Shown here: in pieces, positions 35,776-49,146 of the stretch
Layout: every line of letters starts with the position of its first letter
Position numbering within the stretch: position 1 is the stretch's first letter
Assembly: GCA_035582835.1 (NCBI GenBank)
Contig: JAYKAV010000459.1
Coordinates: 1-64,000 of the forward strand
Length of the DNA stretch: 64,000 nt
DNA from: Phoebastria nigripes
Lineage: Eukaryota; Chordata; Aves; Procellariiformes; Diomedeidae
Reading direction: 5' to 3'
The notes under the pieces: generated by a model
What the model was told of the DNA's origin: nothing
Seen by the model: only the letters and a program-made list of their open reading frames with translations
Databases searched by the model: none
Program-made: the position numbers and the translations under genes

Positions 35776-38740
35776 AAGACTTCCACGTGAGAAGTCCCTA
35801 CAGTCTGTTAGAACTAAATTATTCAGTGAATTCCCTAAAATTATGGGGCAAGGTACAGAGAGCTCTCCCTCAGAAACTCCACAAGCCCACTTTCATGGGC
35901 TCCCTGTGTTTCACACCCCAAGGCCACGAATCAAAAATTGCCTCTGTTCCCCTGGCACTACACCCCAAGACAAGCCAGGAGGACAAGGTCTAAGAGCGCC
36001 CGGCTGGACTGAAGGGACCTGAACAGAGGGTTGTCTGGTCTCCACCAGGCTAAAGACAGGTTTTCGGTTTGTGACACGGTTACAGCTTGAATTGTACCCC
36101 AACACCTTTCATGAGCTGCTTCTCCTGAGTGAGATACGTGGCAGACCTGCTTCCAAGCCAGCCTGGAGCCTGATTTTCCCAGGGATCCCAGAGTTTGCTA
36201 CCCCACATTTGCTGGACAACTGCAATTGCCAAAATGGAGTAATAAACTGTTGCGTGACTTACAGAATGATTGCTATGCTTTTATACTAATACATAAGCTG
36301 AATACTATGCACACGACTGACAAGCTGGAAGTCTTCAGCTGACAAACAAAAACAAACAAAACAACAAAAATGTCTCGGAGACTGTTCTTCAGACACTATA
36401 GAGACTAGAAGTCATATGATGTATTGCTGTTTAGATTTCCATTTAATTTCCAGCACAATAAGAATTGCTTGTACAATTCTTGATTACAAATGTGTGATTT
36501 CTTATTTTTTTTATTCCCGCATTTTCCTCTTTTTCTTTCCTCTACATGCGTACTAGCTTTCAGATGGATTGTCCAGTTGGCTATATACAATATTATCTCA
36601 TGCCTTTACACTAGAAGGAAAGTAGATTTTCCAGCATCTGAAAAATACAGTGATATAAAAATAAAGCATCTAAATAGTTGAGATGATTACTTTTCCCATC
36701 TTGGAGTCATCATGAATGAGGTGCATGTAGCTAAAACTTGTGTCACAGTGCAGCTCACTGCTGAGGTTATACTCAGATGTANCCAAATTTTCCTGGTTCC
36801 TGCTTGTGCCACAGACACTCTGGCTGTCCCAACTGGACTTTGGACTCTCTCCTCCCTCTGCCCCCTCAGTGGCTGTGGACAGTCNTTTGCTTCCCACTCA
36901 TCGTGAGTGTCCCCTCGAGGCTACAGCTAGGAGAGAGGTGCCTCTCCACTGCCTGGGGAAGAGGACACGCTACGAAATGGAGCAAGAGTCTTTTGTTTTG
37001 CCTCAACCAAGGGAGCAACAGATATATAGGCAGCCTTTATCCTGCTTCTTTCTAGGCATGGAAAACACTAGCACATAGCCAACCTGCTGTGGGAAGTCCC
37101 CCAACACTGCAGGTAGAGAAGCATGTGTGAGGTACCTCAGCCTAACACGGCACTATCGATGAAACACACTACTGAGTATTGGGCACCTAACTCTACTGAG
37201 TGCCCACAAAGGATAAATAAAATAAAGGTAGGCCTTAGGAGGCTTTCCCAAAACTATGCTTACTAATTCAACATTTCTAATGTCATATACATAGAGAAAA
37301 TACACTGGTTTTATACCGTACTTCTGGGCACTTCATATTAAAAATCTGCCTGGATTGTGTGACCAACAATTGAAGAAACTATGCAATAACCATATGCTGG
37401 AATCAAAATTTGAAGGAATTTCAGCTGTAAGTGTATTGCAAAGTAGATATGCAATGCTTCAAGCTTTTATTTGCCACAGCTGACAAAAAAAGTGAGCTAC
37501 AGGTTCCAACAGCACCATTTTTTTTCCTGCCAACGAAGACTAGGAGAGGGATGTTCTCTCCTTCCCACAGAATCTGCATTAGCAATGCAGGCAAGGCGGC
37601 TTAATACAGACACAGAAAACAGCATGTGTGAGATATCTTACCAGGAGGATTTTCCTCAAATAGCTGTACACATTTCCTTTGAAAACCTATTTGTTTTAAT
37701 AGGTCAACACAAGCTAAACAGCTGCCACATTTCCCGTCAAACACAAAGTTGGTTCTTTGTGGTTTTCTCCATTCCATCTCACTATAGATCAACTGATGAA
37801 GGCTCATCTTGTAACCAAAATAAATATGACCAACATGTACACATTTTCCATGATACTCTAAGATCATCTGTTATTAACAAGCCTTGTGGTAACAAACCCT
37901 CTTATGATGCATTTATTCAAGGTTCATCCTTCCCAAGGAGTGGGGAATACTTAATTTGTTTTCTGTGCCGTACTTTGTGTAACTAAATAATTAATCACAT
38001 TGATATTCTATCAATACATCTTTCTTTAATGGTTAAACATGTGTTAATAATTCAAATATCTATGGGTGACCTCTTTGCACTCCTGTGATTTTCAAAAACC
38101 CCAGTGCTCTTTGAAGGCACTCCATCATTATCATGTACGGCGCAAGTTAAAAGCCTTTTGTTCTTTCTTTTCTTTTTTCTCTCCTCTTCCACTGGTATGT
38201 ATCTTTCCAGGAGGGGTCCTGTGGGCCAGCAGCAACCTGGGGTTAGTTTTAAGTGGAACAGCAAAGTTGAAGGGTTTTGAACTGCTGATTCAGTTGCAAT
38301 ACTTAAAAAGAGAGCAACCATACTGAGCGGGCAGACGAGCACTACACTGCATAAACCTCTTTATACTCATCTGGCAAAGCTTTTCAATTGTGATTAAATT
38401 CATCAACAGAGTCTGAAAACCTCAAAACTGGATGTTTGCCCAATTCACGGGTTATGCAATTATGAGTTATTAGAGTCCAGCAGTCTAATGATGCTGCCAA
38501 GCCCCAAAAGGAGCTGACTGCTCTATAATACTGCAGGCTAAAAACGCAGTTACACAGCCTCTTCTATAAGACTTTTGCACGCACTGCCTACAANGACAGC
38601 AGCGATGTTTCCAGGCAAACTGGTGACCCCTGTAAATGGAGCTCAGAAACTGCAAATACGAAGTCTTCTCTTATATCCTGCAAGGAATTAATGGGCAAAC
38701 CTTTCCCTAGTTTCACAGGGGAGCGGGTATTTTACTGTCA

Positions 38741-38815
38741 AGTTTTCCATATTTTACAGGTGAAGAATAGGGCTAACTTCCCAAAACTTACAGTGGAAGC
38801 TTATAGCAGAGACCA
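38741..38815 (-). repeat. Possible MIR-like SINE remnant
   Basis: CCATATTTTACAGGTGAAGA is followed by AGGGCTAACTTCCCAAAACT and TACAGTGGAAGC. This resembles the antisense MIR phrase 'TTTTACAGATGAGGAAACTG...TTGCCCAAGGTCACA'. Weak. Confidence 0.3.
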
Positions 38816-41800
38816 TAAACTGCAATGGATAATCTTGCATTCATGCCTACTGCTGTAACATGAAAACACACTTCCTTGTTACAGCTAAGATGATATATGA
38901 TGAGAATTGTTTATCACCCAGTGAATCCTCACATGTACTGTTGCAGTGGTTTCTCCCAAAGGGTATGTCACAAATCTTGTTGACTTAATGCTGCTGATTC
39001 ACACATTTTGGAAAGAGAAGCAGGTTTCTTAAGGAAACAAGGTTTGGGACTAATTCTGGGAATTCTGGGAGTGTGCTCCTGGCCAGCAAATCCTGTGAGC
39101 AGCGTTCCCATCTTTTTCTCCCTTGTCAACTCCTGTGTAAAATGAAAGCAGAGACTGTCTTAGCTTGGACACAGACTGTGGGGTGGCAGCTGGAACTGAC
39201 TTAGTTCTGCTGTGCTTAGGGAATTATAGTAAAGAAATAAACATATACGCAGGTGAGTGGAAGGTGTATTTTTAAATAACACCACTCATTATCTCAGAAT
39301 CGGTCCTATCGGACATATCATAAGAACACNGTTTTTTTCTCTGAAATCACTTCTTACTAAAAGTGAGAGGGGTGGAATAATCTACGAGGTGACATAAGAA
39401 CCTTTTGTTAATTCCTTATGTCTCTACCACTGTCCGGAGAAAGAATAATGCAGCTGTTTGTACAGGGCTTATACCAGCTTATACCATCTATTGTACTACG
39501 TAGCATCTATATGCTGGTACGCACCGCCATGCTTCCTATTTCTGGAAAGTACCAAGAAATTTAGGTAGTTCTTCCGAGTCCAATTCAGGAAAACATGCAT
39601 GTTCAGGAAAGCTATAAAGCCAGCATTTTAGCCTTGTGCTTCAGTGACCTTGTCTTACAACCAAGTGCTTTCCCCCAGAATGGCTCAGCCTTAAGCCACA
39701 CTTGAACACCAAGGGCCCTGTTGGGGGGTCAACCCACAGAGAAAAAGGATTCCCCATACAAGGTCCCTCTGAAAGGGCTCTGGCGAGTACCAGCATGTTT
39801 TACTTGTCGGGACTTACGCTGTGCAAACCAAGAAAAGGCTTTGAAATAACAGCTCAGTGTCAGGCTGAGAAGATTTGCTTGACAGAGAGCCAGACTCACC
39901 ACAACAGAAATTCAGGATGAACAAATGCACACACACAAGGCCCATGTGCTTTCCTCCACTTTCCTCAAAGTGGGACACACCTGCTAGCTGAAGACCATGC
40001 ACTCGGCTGTCAGTCAGCTCGTCACTTCTTAGCAGAAATCATCCCAGGAATTACAGGGCTTTGTTTTTCTAAAACAACTGCACTCTGTGCCAGAGAGAGA
40101 GGGAGACCTTCTCTGACAGCATAGTGTGTGCAGAAAGCCTCCTGGTTTTCAGTACCAAGGGAAAATCATGTATCTCTGAATCTGCACGTACGGGAGCAAT
40201 CTATTCCAAAACAAAGCATAATTCAAAGTTCACAGTTTTGAATGTTTATTATTTTATCTGTGCCTGCTTTTAATATTTATATCTTTATCTCCATGGCAAA
40301 AAACAACCCACCCTTCTTTTTTAAGTTAAGTTGTAACATTGTGGGAAACGTTATGCAAGGAAACAAAGCCACGTACAACAGCACTGGAGGTCAATGTGAA
40401 AACAAAACCATTCCACTTCCATGCAAATCTCTGGCCCAACAGCATAACCCCTCCNAAATTGTAGTTGACGTTAAAGAAGATTCATGTCTAGAAGGATGGC
40501 AGGGGCCTTTCTTTAGGAGTGAGGAAGAGTGCTCACAATCCCTTGTTGAACTTCACATAACACTGACCAAGAATGACATCTCTTCAACTGAGTTTTTAAT
40601 TTCTTCTTGGCTTTGTAAAGCCACTTGGAAGAGTCGGCCATAGATTCGGAGTTATAANCCCATGGACAGAACAAACTCTATCCCTTTGTGTTCCACGTTA
40701 CAGTCAACCCACCCCTTAAATAGCCTTCAAACATAGGCACAAAACCAAGTAATTTACCATAATCTTAAGATATACAAATACATACCTAGCTGGCTATCCC
40801 TGACAGCTGCCAACTTGCGACTAACCTAAAACCTAGCAAAGTCACTAGGAGCTGTATTCCTTAGCTAGCAGAGATCTCAGCCCTTTACATAGCCACTACA
40901 TCAGAAGAATAAACATTTTTTTCTTCTTTGTATTTACTCTTTTTAGTTTTTAATATTCTACATATTTAGGAACATGTTTTTATTCCCCTGATCATTACTT
41001 CTGTGTGGACACTGCTGTCACTCTGCCTCACTGATGAACCATCTGAGGCACTGAAACATGAATTAGCCAGCTGGAAACTGCACAAGGTAGTGAAAGAGCC
41101 AAAATTTTAACTAAGCATTTCCAGACCCACACCCTTATTTCTTTAGATGCCCAAGCTCTTTGTGCAGTAAAAATCTTGTTGGAAGGACCTGGATGAATAA
41201 AAAGACAGAATGAATCAACTGAGTTAAAATATGAACAATCTGAACCTTAACCTAATGTTTTCACTGGATTTTTTTTTGCTTTCTGTGTGATCTCTGACCT
41301 GTCCAGGATCAAAAGTACCATCACATCATGACGATCACAGAAAACACTCTTTTCTTTCCCAGCCAGAAGCCAGAGCTGCTGGCAGCATCCTTTCTCCAAA
41401 GGTTGTGGTGGCTTTCTACCTCAGCTCAACACAAGACGTTTTGGGTCCTAACACTGTCCCTTCCCCTCCTGTTGTACCTGCAGTGACGGAGGCCAGCCAA
41501 AGCATTCCTGGTGCTTGTTCCCAGACCCGGCTGTGCCTTCACTGCCAGGCCAGTGAGGGTGGCTCGCCTGCACGGTGTGCTTCTTTCTCAGGTCTGTAGG
41601 TTGCATGGCAAATATCTTGTCACAGCTTGGCAGCCTTGTGTAGATGAACGGTGCTTTTGATAAATAAGAAGACACCGGGCTGAGAAGCTCCATTCCTTGA
41701 AGTGCTGAGGAAACTTCCTCACTCATTAGCAAACTGCCTACAGTGTTGGGCTCGGCTATAGAAGACATCAATTAGCTCTTCCTTTATCCTCTGACAATAT

Positions 41801-42360
41801 GATAAATATTTGATAGTTGTAAGCTGCCTAATGCCAGGCAAGTTTCCAGGGAGAAGGCCTGATTAAACTGGCAATGTGCACACCTCATGTCCTTGCAGTT
41901 GCTTGGAGGCAGGGCCAGTCCCTGCCTGTGTCACTCGGGCCTGTTTGGGAAATGAATTTGGCAGCTTTAGTCCAGCTCATGGCCAATCAGCAGTTGCACT
42001 GAAAAAAAATCAGCGCTGGTGTTGGCACCGATCTGAAATTGCTGTGTGATATGTTCATCCCACATGCAAAAGGTCAGCCTTCCCTGTTGATTTCCAGAAC
42101 TTCAGCAGTCTTTGGATGCTTTTCCATTTTCAATTTTCTCTGCACACAACTGGAGCAGGGACAGTGGTGGCTCTACTGTGTGATGCGAAAAATATGTAAT
42201 GTAGAAAAATGTCCTGTCCTGGCAAGTAATAAAGAGTTAAAGTCAGTGGGAAGAATTTTTCTTATGAACTCTGACAATGGCTAATACTTTCCACTGAAAC
42301 ATTTTTCCAGTGAGAATGGGGTCACGCAGACATTTTGTATTTTGGGGGACAGTGCTGATA

Positions 42361-42406
42361 TTTTCTGATGTTACTGATGTTACTGATGTTCTGATTTTCT
42401 GATGTT
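42361..42406. repeat. Short tandem array of TGATGTTAC-type units
   Basis: TTTTCTGATGTT flanks about three TGATGTTAC/TGATGTTC units, giving a 46-bp imperfect minisatellite. Confidence 0.8.
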
Positions 42407-45314
42407 AGAAGAAATGTTTAAGAAAAAATTTGGGTTGAACCAACATATGGACATGAAACCTTGTGTTTCAAATTGGTATTTCAGCATTTCACTATGATAA
42501 AATATGAAAATGCCATTACTTCAAAGCAAGTCTTTTCAGTGCAATTTCCACATCGGCTTTTCCAAAAACCATATATTCCGAAATTTCCTGCTCCACAAAA
42601 GAGGAAAGAAAACTGTCTAAACAAATGCATTTGGGCATGTTTTTATTAAAATAACTGTTAAAATAGTACAGCCTCTTGTGGCAGGAAAATCCCTCCTCCA
42701 AAGAGCTACAACGTATTACATTTGCATAACAATGTCCTTAATAACACTCATCAGGGATTTCAGCTCTTGCCCTGCCCATGTTCCAGGAAATTCTGTCTTC
42801 CCACTGCAAAGAAAAAGTCATTTCTTCCATGAAGACTCGCTTTCCTGGTCAACATTCAAATAATCAAAGTGACTTATCAAAGAAAGATCTGCTTATTTTA
42901 GAGCTGTGTATGGTACAGCTGGGGCTGTGGTGTCTCTTTACAAGTCTGATTTGTGCTTTACTTCCTTGCTTTATCAGAAAAGTATTCAGCTGAAGCACAG
43001 TGTAACATTAGTTAAGCAGCTCTTCCAAGTAAGTATATTTGCAAATTGTGTGTGGTCTTGTTTTTAACACTGCAAAGATGGTGGACCTGTTAACACTTGT
43101 TTAAGAATTTGTAGGCGTTAGATCCTCCTAGCAGAGCTGACTTTTTTCCATAGTACAAAATCTATCGCACTGCCTTTTCCTCTTGTGCAAGAAAAGGGAA
43201 TCCACTCCAGGTATTTCTAAGAAACTTTGGGTAGCTCACAACAGGTCCTTGCCCTCCAGAATCATACTCTTCCTTGGCAGGATTACTCCAGCACCACAAA
43301 ATGGACTAGACCTTCAGGCAGCATCACCCATCACAGGTTTGGGTGGGACAGTGGGAATTTATCGCTGTTGAGGATGTTGTTCAGTTTGAAAAGCCAGATG
43401 TCTGATAGGAGAGCTCCTTGAGGACGTCTCACTTACCTGTCCAGTAGAGATGTCTTGGCTTTGTGAGTCCCAGCTTATCTTTTTTCAAACGCACATGAAA
43501 GGGGCCATGGCAGCACTGCAACAATTTTCAAAGTAGGTCTACACAAACCTAGTCCCATTAGGCTTGGAAAGGTTTCTGTAAGCTCATCACTGACTCTGCT
43601 GTTAACAAGTGTTAAGAAGTTCTTGTGGCACTGAAATGCTGCTGCTTATTATCTTCAGGCTACCATTACGCACTACTACACAACTGGGAAGAAAGCAAAA
43701 GCCCTGGAACAGAACAACTGCTTTCTTTTGAAAACAACACCCATTTTGCAGTGATAGATGCTTTTTCTTTCTGTTACTTAGCTTTGTCGCTTTTACTGTC
43801 AACCTGGGATTTGCTGAGCAACAATTCTCTTGTTTTGGTTTAAGCTCAGGATTCCTGCAGAGCACAATGCAACAAAAAATATGGTCCTATGTGCTAGGGG
43901 AGAGTGTTTGGTTTTCCAGACATTCAAATACAACCTAGTTGTTTAACTTTTCAGACCAAGAGATATTAATAGGTATACTTGCACATGATACATGCATCTG
44001 ATACGTGCAAGGTCTGATCCATGCTCATTGCACAGAGGCCCTTCTGAAGAACAGCTAATGGGCTTGTAAATTTCTACTAATAGTTTGGCATTTTTTCATT
44101 TATGCTGCCTTCTGCTCAAAAGGACTTTGAATAGGAAACCCACAGTCAAAAGTTAGTATGTGAGCAAAGAACAGTTTTGCCTGTTTATGCTTCCCATCAG
44201 AATCCTGGAAAGGGAGGTCTTCTTTACAGCCCTCTGTGCTTACCCAGCACATCTCAGGCTCACTGAGGCTTTTCTGCTACAGTGCTTGCCATCCAGTGCT
44301 TGCTGAATGTCACAGCATGGCTTTCATGTGCTGTTTTGGGGAAAGGAACAGGTGAGAATGAGAAATCTCTGTCAGGGAGTCCTTACACAGGAATGCTGAG
44401 CTCTTCCCATGTCCCTGTTGAACTGCATAGCCCAGCCAATGCTTATATAAACCATCCAAAATCATGGAGATATACTGATTTCCACCAGCTGAAGATCCAA
44501 GCCTGTATCCCTTTGATACGTTTTGGCATGGCCGTAGCCTCAGTTCATTTTTTGTGCAAATGGAGGCACTTCAAAGAGAATCTCTGAAATATCAATAAAA
44601 GAGAAAGATTGAGTTACATAGAGACACACTCCAATTTGTATCACGCAAGGATCTGCCCCAAAGACAGGAAATTCTTGTGTCATCTGTGAGAAGTTCTTGC
44701 AAACAAATGGTTTTGCCATTAAAGATGGACCTTTCTCCTTTTTTTTTTCCCCCCTTTCAGCAAATTCTCTGGAAAATGTAAGTTTTGGGTGGCCAGACTT
44801 CTCTGCACATTCAGATGGGATTTATGGAGGATGTTCAGCTGAAATAAAAATGACACAATAATTCACAAGTGCTTAAGGTACCTCTTTGAGAAAACACCAG
44901 AAGGATGCACTCTCAAATGTGTTTTCAGGCCCATATAATAAAACGCAAAGGAGCTGGTCCACCTTCACCCACCAGGACAGTCATCCGAGCCCTGAAGCAG
45001 GGGAGCCCAGGCTTGCACCCCTCACCCATCTGCACTGTCCTACAGCTCTTGCTTCCAGCATGGCTTTGCTCACTCTTGACCGCTGATGCTTTTCCATTTT
45101 GCATGGACATAATCTTTCAGCCAGGGAGGAAGAAAACATATGGAGGATTTGTACAAGGACCCATGTACACCCTGCAGGCTGGACACTGCCCATGACAGCC
45201 CCCTTCTGACTTAGATGTAGCATTAATTCAAATAAGTACTGCTAGGGCAATCCCACAACTTGAGCACTTCCATGAACCATCAAGCAATGGGGTCATTTCA
45301 TTACCTCACTGAAC

Positions 45315-45477
45315 CAGTGGGCTGAAAGAGACCTCAAGCAGCCGCCTCCTTCATCTTCTGCCCACGTGCCCGTTAATGCCATGATCCCGCAGAATTGCCT
45401 GTGCCAAAGCCATGTCGGACAACAATTGCACTCTGGCATTCTTCTAACATCTCAGTGATGGATACTCCATAACCAGG
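45315..45477 (-). mobile_element. Old CR1 LINE, 3' part, left of the nested LTR
   Basis: GTGGGCTGAAAGAGACCTCA (about 45318) resembles antisense CR1 near its 3' end. ACATCTCAGTGATGGATACT, then CCATAACC up to the LTR, matches the antisense phrase 'TCCAAGGATGGAGACTCCACAACC'. The element continues after the LTR at 46088. It is more diverged than the CR1 at 10724. Confidence 0.65.
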
Positions 45478-46087
45478 TGTGGCGGGTTGACCTTGGCTGG
45501 ACGCCAGGTGCCACCAAGCTGCTCTATCACTGCCCTCCTCAGCAGGACGGGTTGGGGAGAAAATAAGATGGGGAAAAAAAAAACCCAAAACCAAACCCTT
45601 GTGGGTCAAGTTAAAGGCAGTTTAATAAAGCAAATGCAAAGACCGAGCGTGGAAGCAAAGGAAAACAAAATATTTATTCTCCACTTCCCATCAGCAGCTG
45701 ATGTCCAGCCACTTCCCAGGAATCAGGGCTTCAGTACGCGTAGCAGTTGCTCTGGAAGACAAATGTCGTAAATAATGAATGCCCCCCACTTCCTCCTCTT
45801 TTCTCTTAGCTTTTATTGCTGAGTGGATGTCATATGGTATGGAGTATCCCTTTGGTCAGTTTGGGTCAGCTGTCCTGGCTATGTCCCCTCCCAAGATCTT
45901 GCCCACTCCCAGCCTACTAGTGAGGAGGGGAGTTGTTGGAGAGACAGCCTTGATGCTGTGCGAGCACTGCTCTGCAGTAGCCAAAACACTGGTGTGTTAT
46001 CAACACCTTTCTAGCTACCAATATAAAGCACAGCACTATGAGGGCTGCTTGGAGAAAATTAACTCCATCTCAGCCAGACCCAATACA
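45478..46087 (-). mobile_element. Solo LTR of a second avian ERV subfamily, nested in a CR1
   Basis: This is a complete 610-bp LTR on the minus strand. On the plus strand it opens TGTGGCGGGTTGACC and closes CCAGACCCAATACA, so in sense it begins TGTATTGGGTCTGG and ends CCACA. The flanks CCAGG (45473-45477) and CTAGG (46088-46092) form a 5-bp target-site duplication with one mismatch. In sense it has a decayed CRE half-site (about 45826-45833), a TATA-like AATAAAAG (45810-45817) and ATTAAA (45621-45626). Its layout parallels the LTR at 1368, with shared stretches such as GTTTGGGTCAGCTGTCCTGG on the plus strand, but the termini differ. It is a related subfamily. No proviral interior is present. 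Confidence 0.9.
45621..45626 (-). promoter_or_regulatory. LTR polyadenylation signal ATTAAA
   Basis: On the plus strand it reads TTTAAT in CAGTTTAATAAAG. It stands downstream of the TATA-like site in the minus-strand reading, as in the other two LTRs. Confidence 0.55.
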
Positions 46088-46240
46088 CTAGGGCATCTAC
46101 TCCTCTGCTATCCTTACCTTTAGAAAGTTTTTTCTCTGAATTTCTTCTTGTTATTTTTTCTCTCTTTACTGTAATATTTTACCTATCTGTAGACTATTAT
46201 CTTTCACTTCTTTTTGGACTAACAATTTTCAGTACAGTCT
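46088..46240 (-). mobile_element. Old CR1 LINE, continuation right of the nested LTR
   Basis: CTAGGGCATCTACTCCTCTG is followed by CTATCCTTACCTTTAGAAAG and TTTTTTCTCTGAATTTCTT. This continues the antisense CR1 phrase that stops at 45477 (GGGCAGC..., ...CATCCTCACTGTTAGAAAGTTTTTTCC). The distal end is vague because the similarity fades after about 46150. Confidence 0.6.
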
Positions 46241-48961
46241 TTCCATGATTCATAACANGTTGATGGATAAGTCACTGTCCTTGAAGATGTGGTTTTAACA
46301 CCTAGGTCACACACATACTGGGGTGTTCTAGCCACATGGCTTTGGGCAGTTGTTGAAGAGAAAGTACAGGAACCTTATGATATGTAGAAGTTCCTGTTAT
46401 GAAATCTATGGTACCATTTCATCGTTGTGGAAAAATCAATTTAGAAAAATCCACATTTTAAATTCAAGTACATAACACCTGTACCCCATTCCATTTCAAC
46501 CCCCGCTGAGAAAGCTAGCCTGTTGTTTCCTGGGATGAAAATGAAATGTGCTACTTTGGGTCAATCAGATTTTATGGTCAAGCTCAATCAAAAATGTTTG
46601 CACTGTTGTTCCAGGAAAAAAAATCCTGTAATCAGTCTGATTGACTGCAGGTTTGAGACATTATTGTTCAGTAGCTCAATCAAAAAATGTACAATTTTAT
46701 AGCCCTACTCATCATATTCAGACACATTAGCACCTCTGTAGATTTTACAAAGTCCAGGAAGAAGCTAATTTCAGCTATGAAAGTTAAAATCACTTTATTC
46801 CTTACTTTACAAATTTCTAAAATATTCTTCAGGAGAAAACTTAACTAAACTTAACGTAGTTTTCCAGGGGAAGATTCAAGATGATGGGCTACCTCCTTAT
46901 TTTAATCTGATTCATGGTATACTACCTTTAAATTTAGAAGAAAGCCACCTTGAATGAGTCCTGAAAGAGGGATTCAGATATTTTAAACAAAGGCTTTTGT
47001 TTTTTTTAAACACAAGCAGCACTGAAACACTATCTTTCCCTCCATGAAGATTTGTCTCTGTTACGCCAAATGCTAAAGACTCTCTCACTAGGCAATCTTA
47101 CACTTTGAGCTCGTTTCCTAAATAGTGTTTTGATTTTCTAGTAGTGTATCTGGCATCATAGAAAGGTATGCACTGTATTTTTCCAGTGTTTATTATTTTG
47201 TCTTCCTACAGGAGCTTTCTTTTTCCGGGTTACACTTTTCCCATTGCACGTTTTGGTCGGGGTCCAGGGGATTGTGGTCAGGTTCTGCAGGGATTTTTCT
47301 CCTGGTTCTCTCTCCCCATGCATTTTTCATGTGCCCATTACTTTAGGTGCCATAAACACAAATTAAAACCAGCATCATTTCTGTCAGAAAGGACCATATT
47401 TCTCTACTCATTCATTATTTATGTTGCTTCCTTAAGTGGTGTTGTTCTTGCTTGTTTGTCTCTAATAGAGGATACAAGTTATTTCACAGCCTTTGTTCAT
47501 TACCAAGGCTGGGCTGATCAGGAGGTCCACTGAACTGTAAAAGCAGTGAGGCTCATCTCTGCTGATAGATAAATACATGAACAGTGTCTGCTGCTGAACG
47601 ACCAGCCCCCAGTCAGTCACAGAAACCACATTAACCTCACCTTTCACTGTGTGTCATGGGAAGGAAGGTGATTTCTGTGCTTTGGGCCCATTTGAGCACT
47701 GAATGTTTAACCTCTGCACCTAGTATGGGCTACGAACTCGTGTGGTGCGTAATCAACCTCCAAGTATGAGCAGATAAAGAGCTGCTCTGTGCCACTGAGT
47801 CTGGTCTTGTGAACCTCACCTTCTTTGCAGGAACAAGTCAAACTGCATTTAAAAAGCTGTTTGATTTCCCTCTCCCGCTGCTTTTACAAGGAAGCCTCCA
47901 GATTCTTTCTACTCTAATTTTTACAAGACTTCCTATTTCCATCCTGTACTTACATATGGTCAGTTTTGACTCTTTTTTTTTTTTTGTGCCAACATTATTA
48001 TCCTCCAATTACATAGTTCTTTCCACCACGGTGCATTACCAACCAATGTACCTTGAGGGAGCAGCTACACAGTCTCGCACATTTTATTTTGTTATNCTAA
48101 AAATGTGTCTATGGGGCTGCAGCAGAGACAGCTCCACTAATCTTGACCACTGGCCACCTGAGGCCTGCAAAAATCATGAGTCTAAAGTGCCTTGCATTTT
48201 CTTGGACAAATGGCGGGTATTTGTTTTCTGCCATCAAAGCCTCTGTTTTTCACATTTTCAAGCTGTTCGACACCACCAGGAAAGCCACACATTCCCTTTA
48301 AAAGAAGAAGAAATAGAGATGAGCTTCCCTGCATTTCATATGAATGCAGACTGAAGCTCTGAGAAAAGCGTCTAATGCTATGAAATTCATAACAAGATTG
48401 TGAGACTTGACCACACCACATTCACTCTACTTTTCTCCAGGTAACAATACATCAAAGGGATCAGTAGGTCTATGTTACCACATGCTGCAAAGCCATCAGT
48501 GAGTTCATCCTAAAGAGGTGCTACAGGACTGTCATCTGTTACCAGCAGAGTCAGTGACGACACTATCTAAATGCAAGATTCCCATTACACAAGGAACAGG
48601 GCATTTGAAGGACATTTTATTTCCCCTTTCTCTCTCCATAGCTATGATGCTATGGATGTCTTGTTGAAGGAGAGGCAACAGCTCTGGTCTAGTGCACTCA
48701 GTCCTTGTAATTTTGGTGAGTCCCATAGGGACCAGAGCTTCATTTGAGAGCAGCCTGTAGCTTCTGGTGCTGTCACTGACAGCTAACCTTGCAATGAACC
48801 TGACCTCTAGCACCAGTTGTCCTGTCCTCTTGGAGAGCTGAAGGACAGTCAATAAATGCCTTGGCAATGGGTATTTGCTGGTGTGTCTCCTTGCTTTCAG
48901 ACATGTCACAGCTAAGGCTGGGGAAGGCACGGCATTTCCCTTACAGGAGTACAGCCAGCTT
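46241..48961. other. Single-copy non-coding DNA
   Basis: No gene or repeat recognised. A 181-codon frame at 47809-48354 (+) contains an ambiguous base (48096) and has no recognisable domain. Another ambiguous base lies at 46258. Confidence 0.4.
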
Positions 48962-49146
48962 GGGAGGGAAGGAAGGAGGGAAGGAGAGAGGGCAGGAAGG
49001 GCAGGAGGGCAGGAAGGAGGGCAGGAAGGCAGGAGGGAGGGAGGGAGGGAGGGAGGGAGAGAGGGAAGGAAGGAAGGAAGGAAGGAAGGGAGGGAGGGAG
49101 GGAGGGAGGGAAAGAAGGAGGGAAAGAAGGAGGGAAAGGGAAAAGT
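48962..49146. repeat. 185-bp polypurine tract (GGAA/GGGA)n
   Basis: An almost unbroken run of A and G on the plus strand is interrupted only by a few C. GGAA, GGCAGGA and GGGA units alternate, with an exact (GGGA) stretch near 49035-49055 and an exact (GGAA) stretch near 49063-49087. It yields long artefactual frames on both strands. Confidence 0.95.

Larger units (their letters stand above)
35776..45314. other. Single-copy non-coding DNA, about 9.5 kb
   Basis: No gene recognised. It includes a 171-codon open frame at 37471-37986 (+) with no recognisable domain, a possible MIR remnant at 38741-38815, and a small TGATGTTAC array at 42361-42406. Ambiguous bases lie at 36782, 36885, 38594, 39330, 40455 and 40658. 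Confidence 0.4.

Noticed and set aside
37471..37986. 171-codon plus-strand frame
   Set aside because: There is no recognisable domain, signal or splice context. In 64 kb of AT-rich DNA over six frames, one frame of about 170 codons is close to chance expectation.
45779..46123. 114-codon frame over the nested LTR
   Set aside because: It is LTR sequence read in antisense and runs out into CR1. Not a gene.
47809..48354. 181-codon plus-strand frame
   Set aside because: It is open only because an ambiguous base at 48096 is read through, and the translation resembles nothing known.
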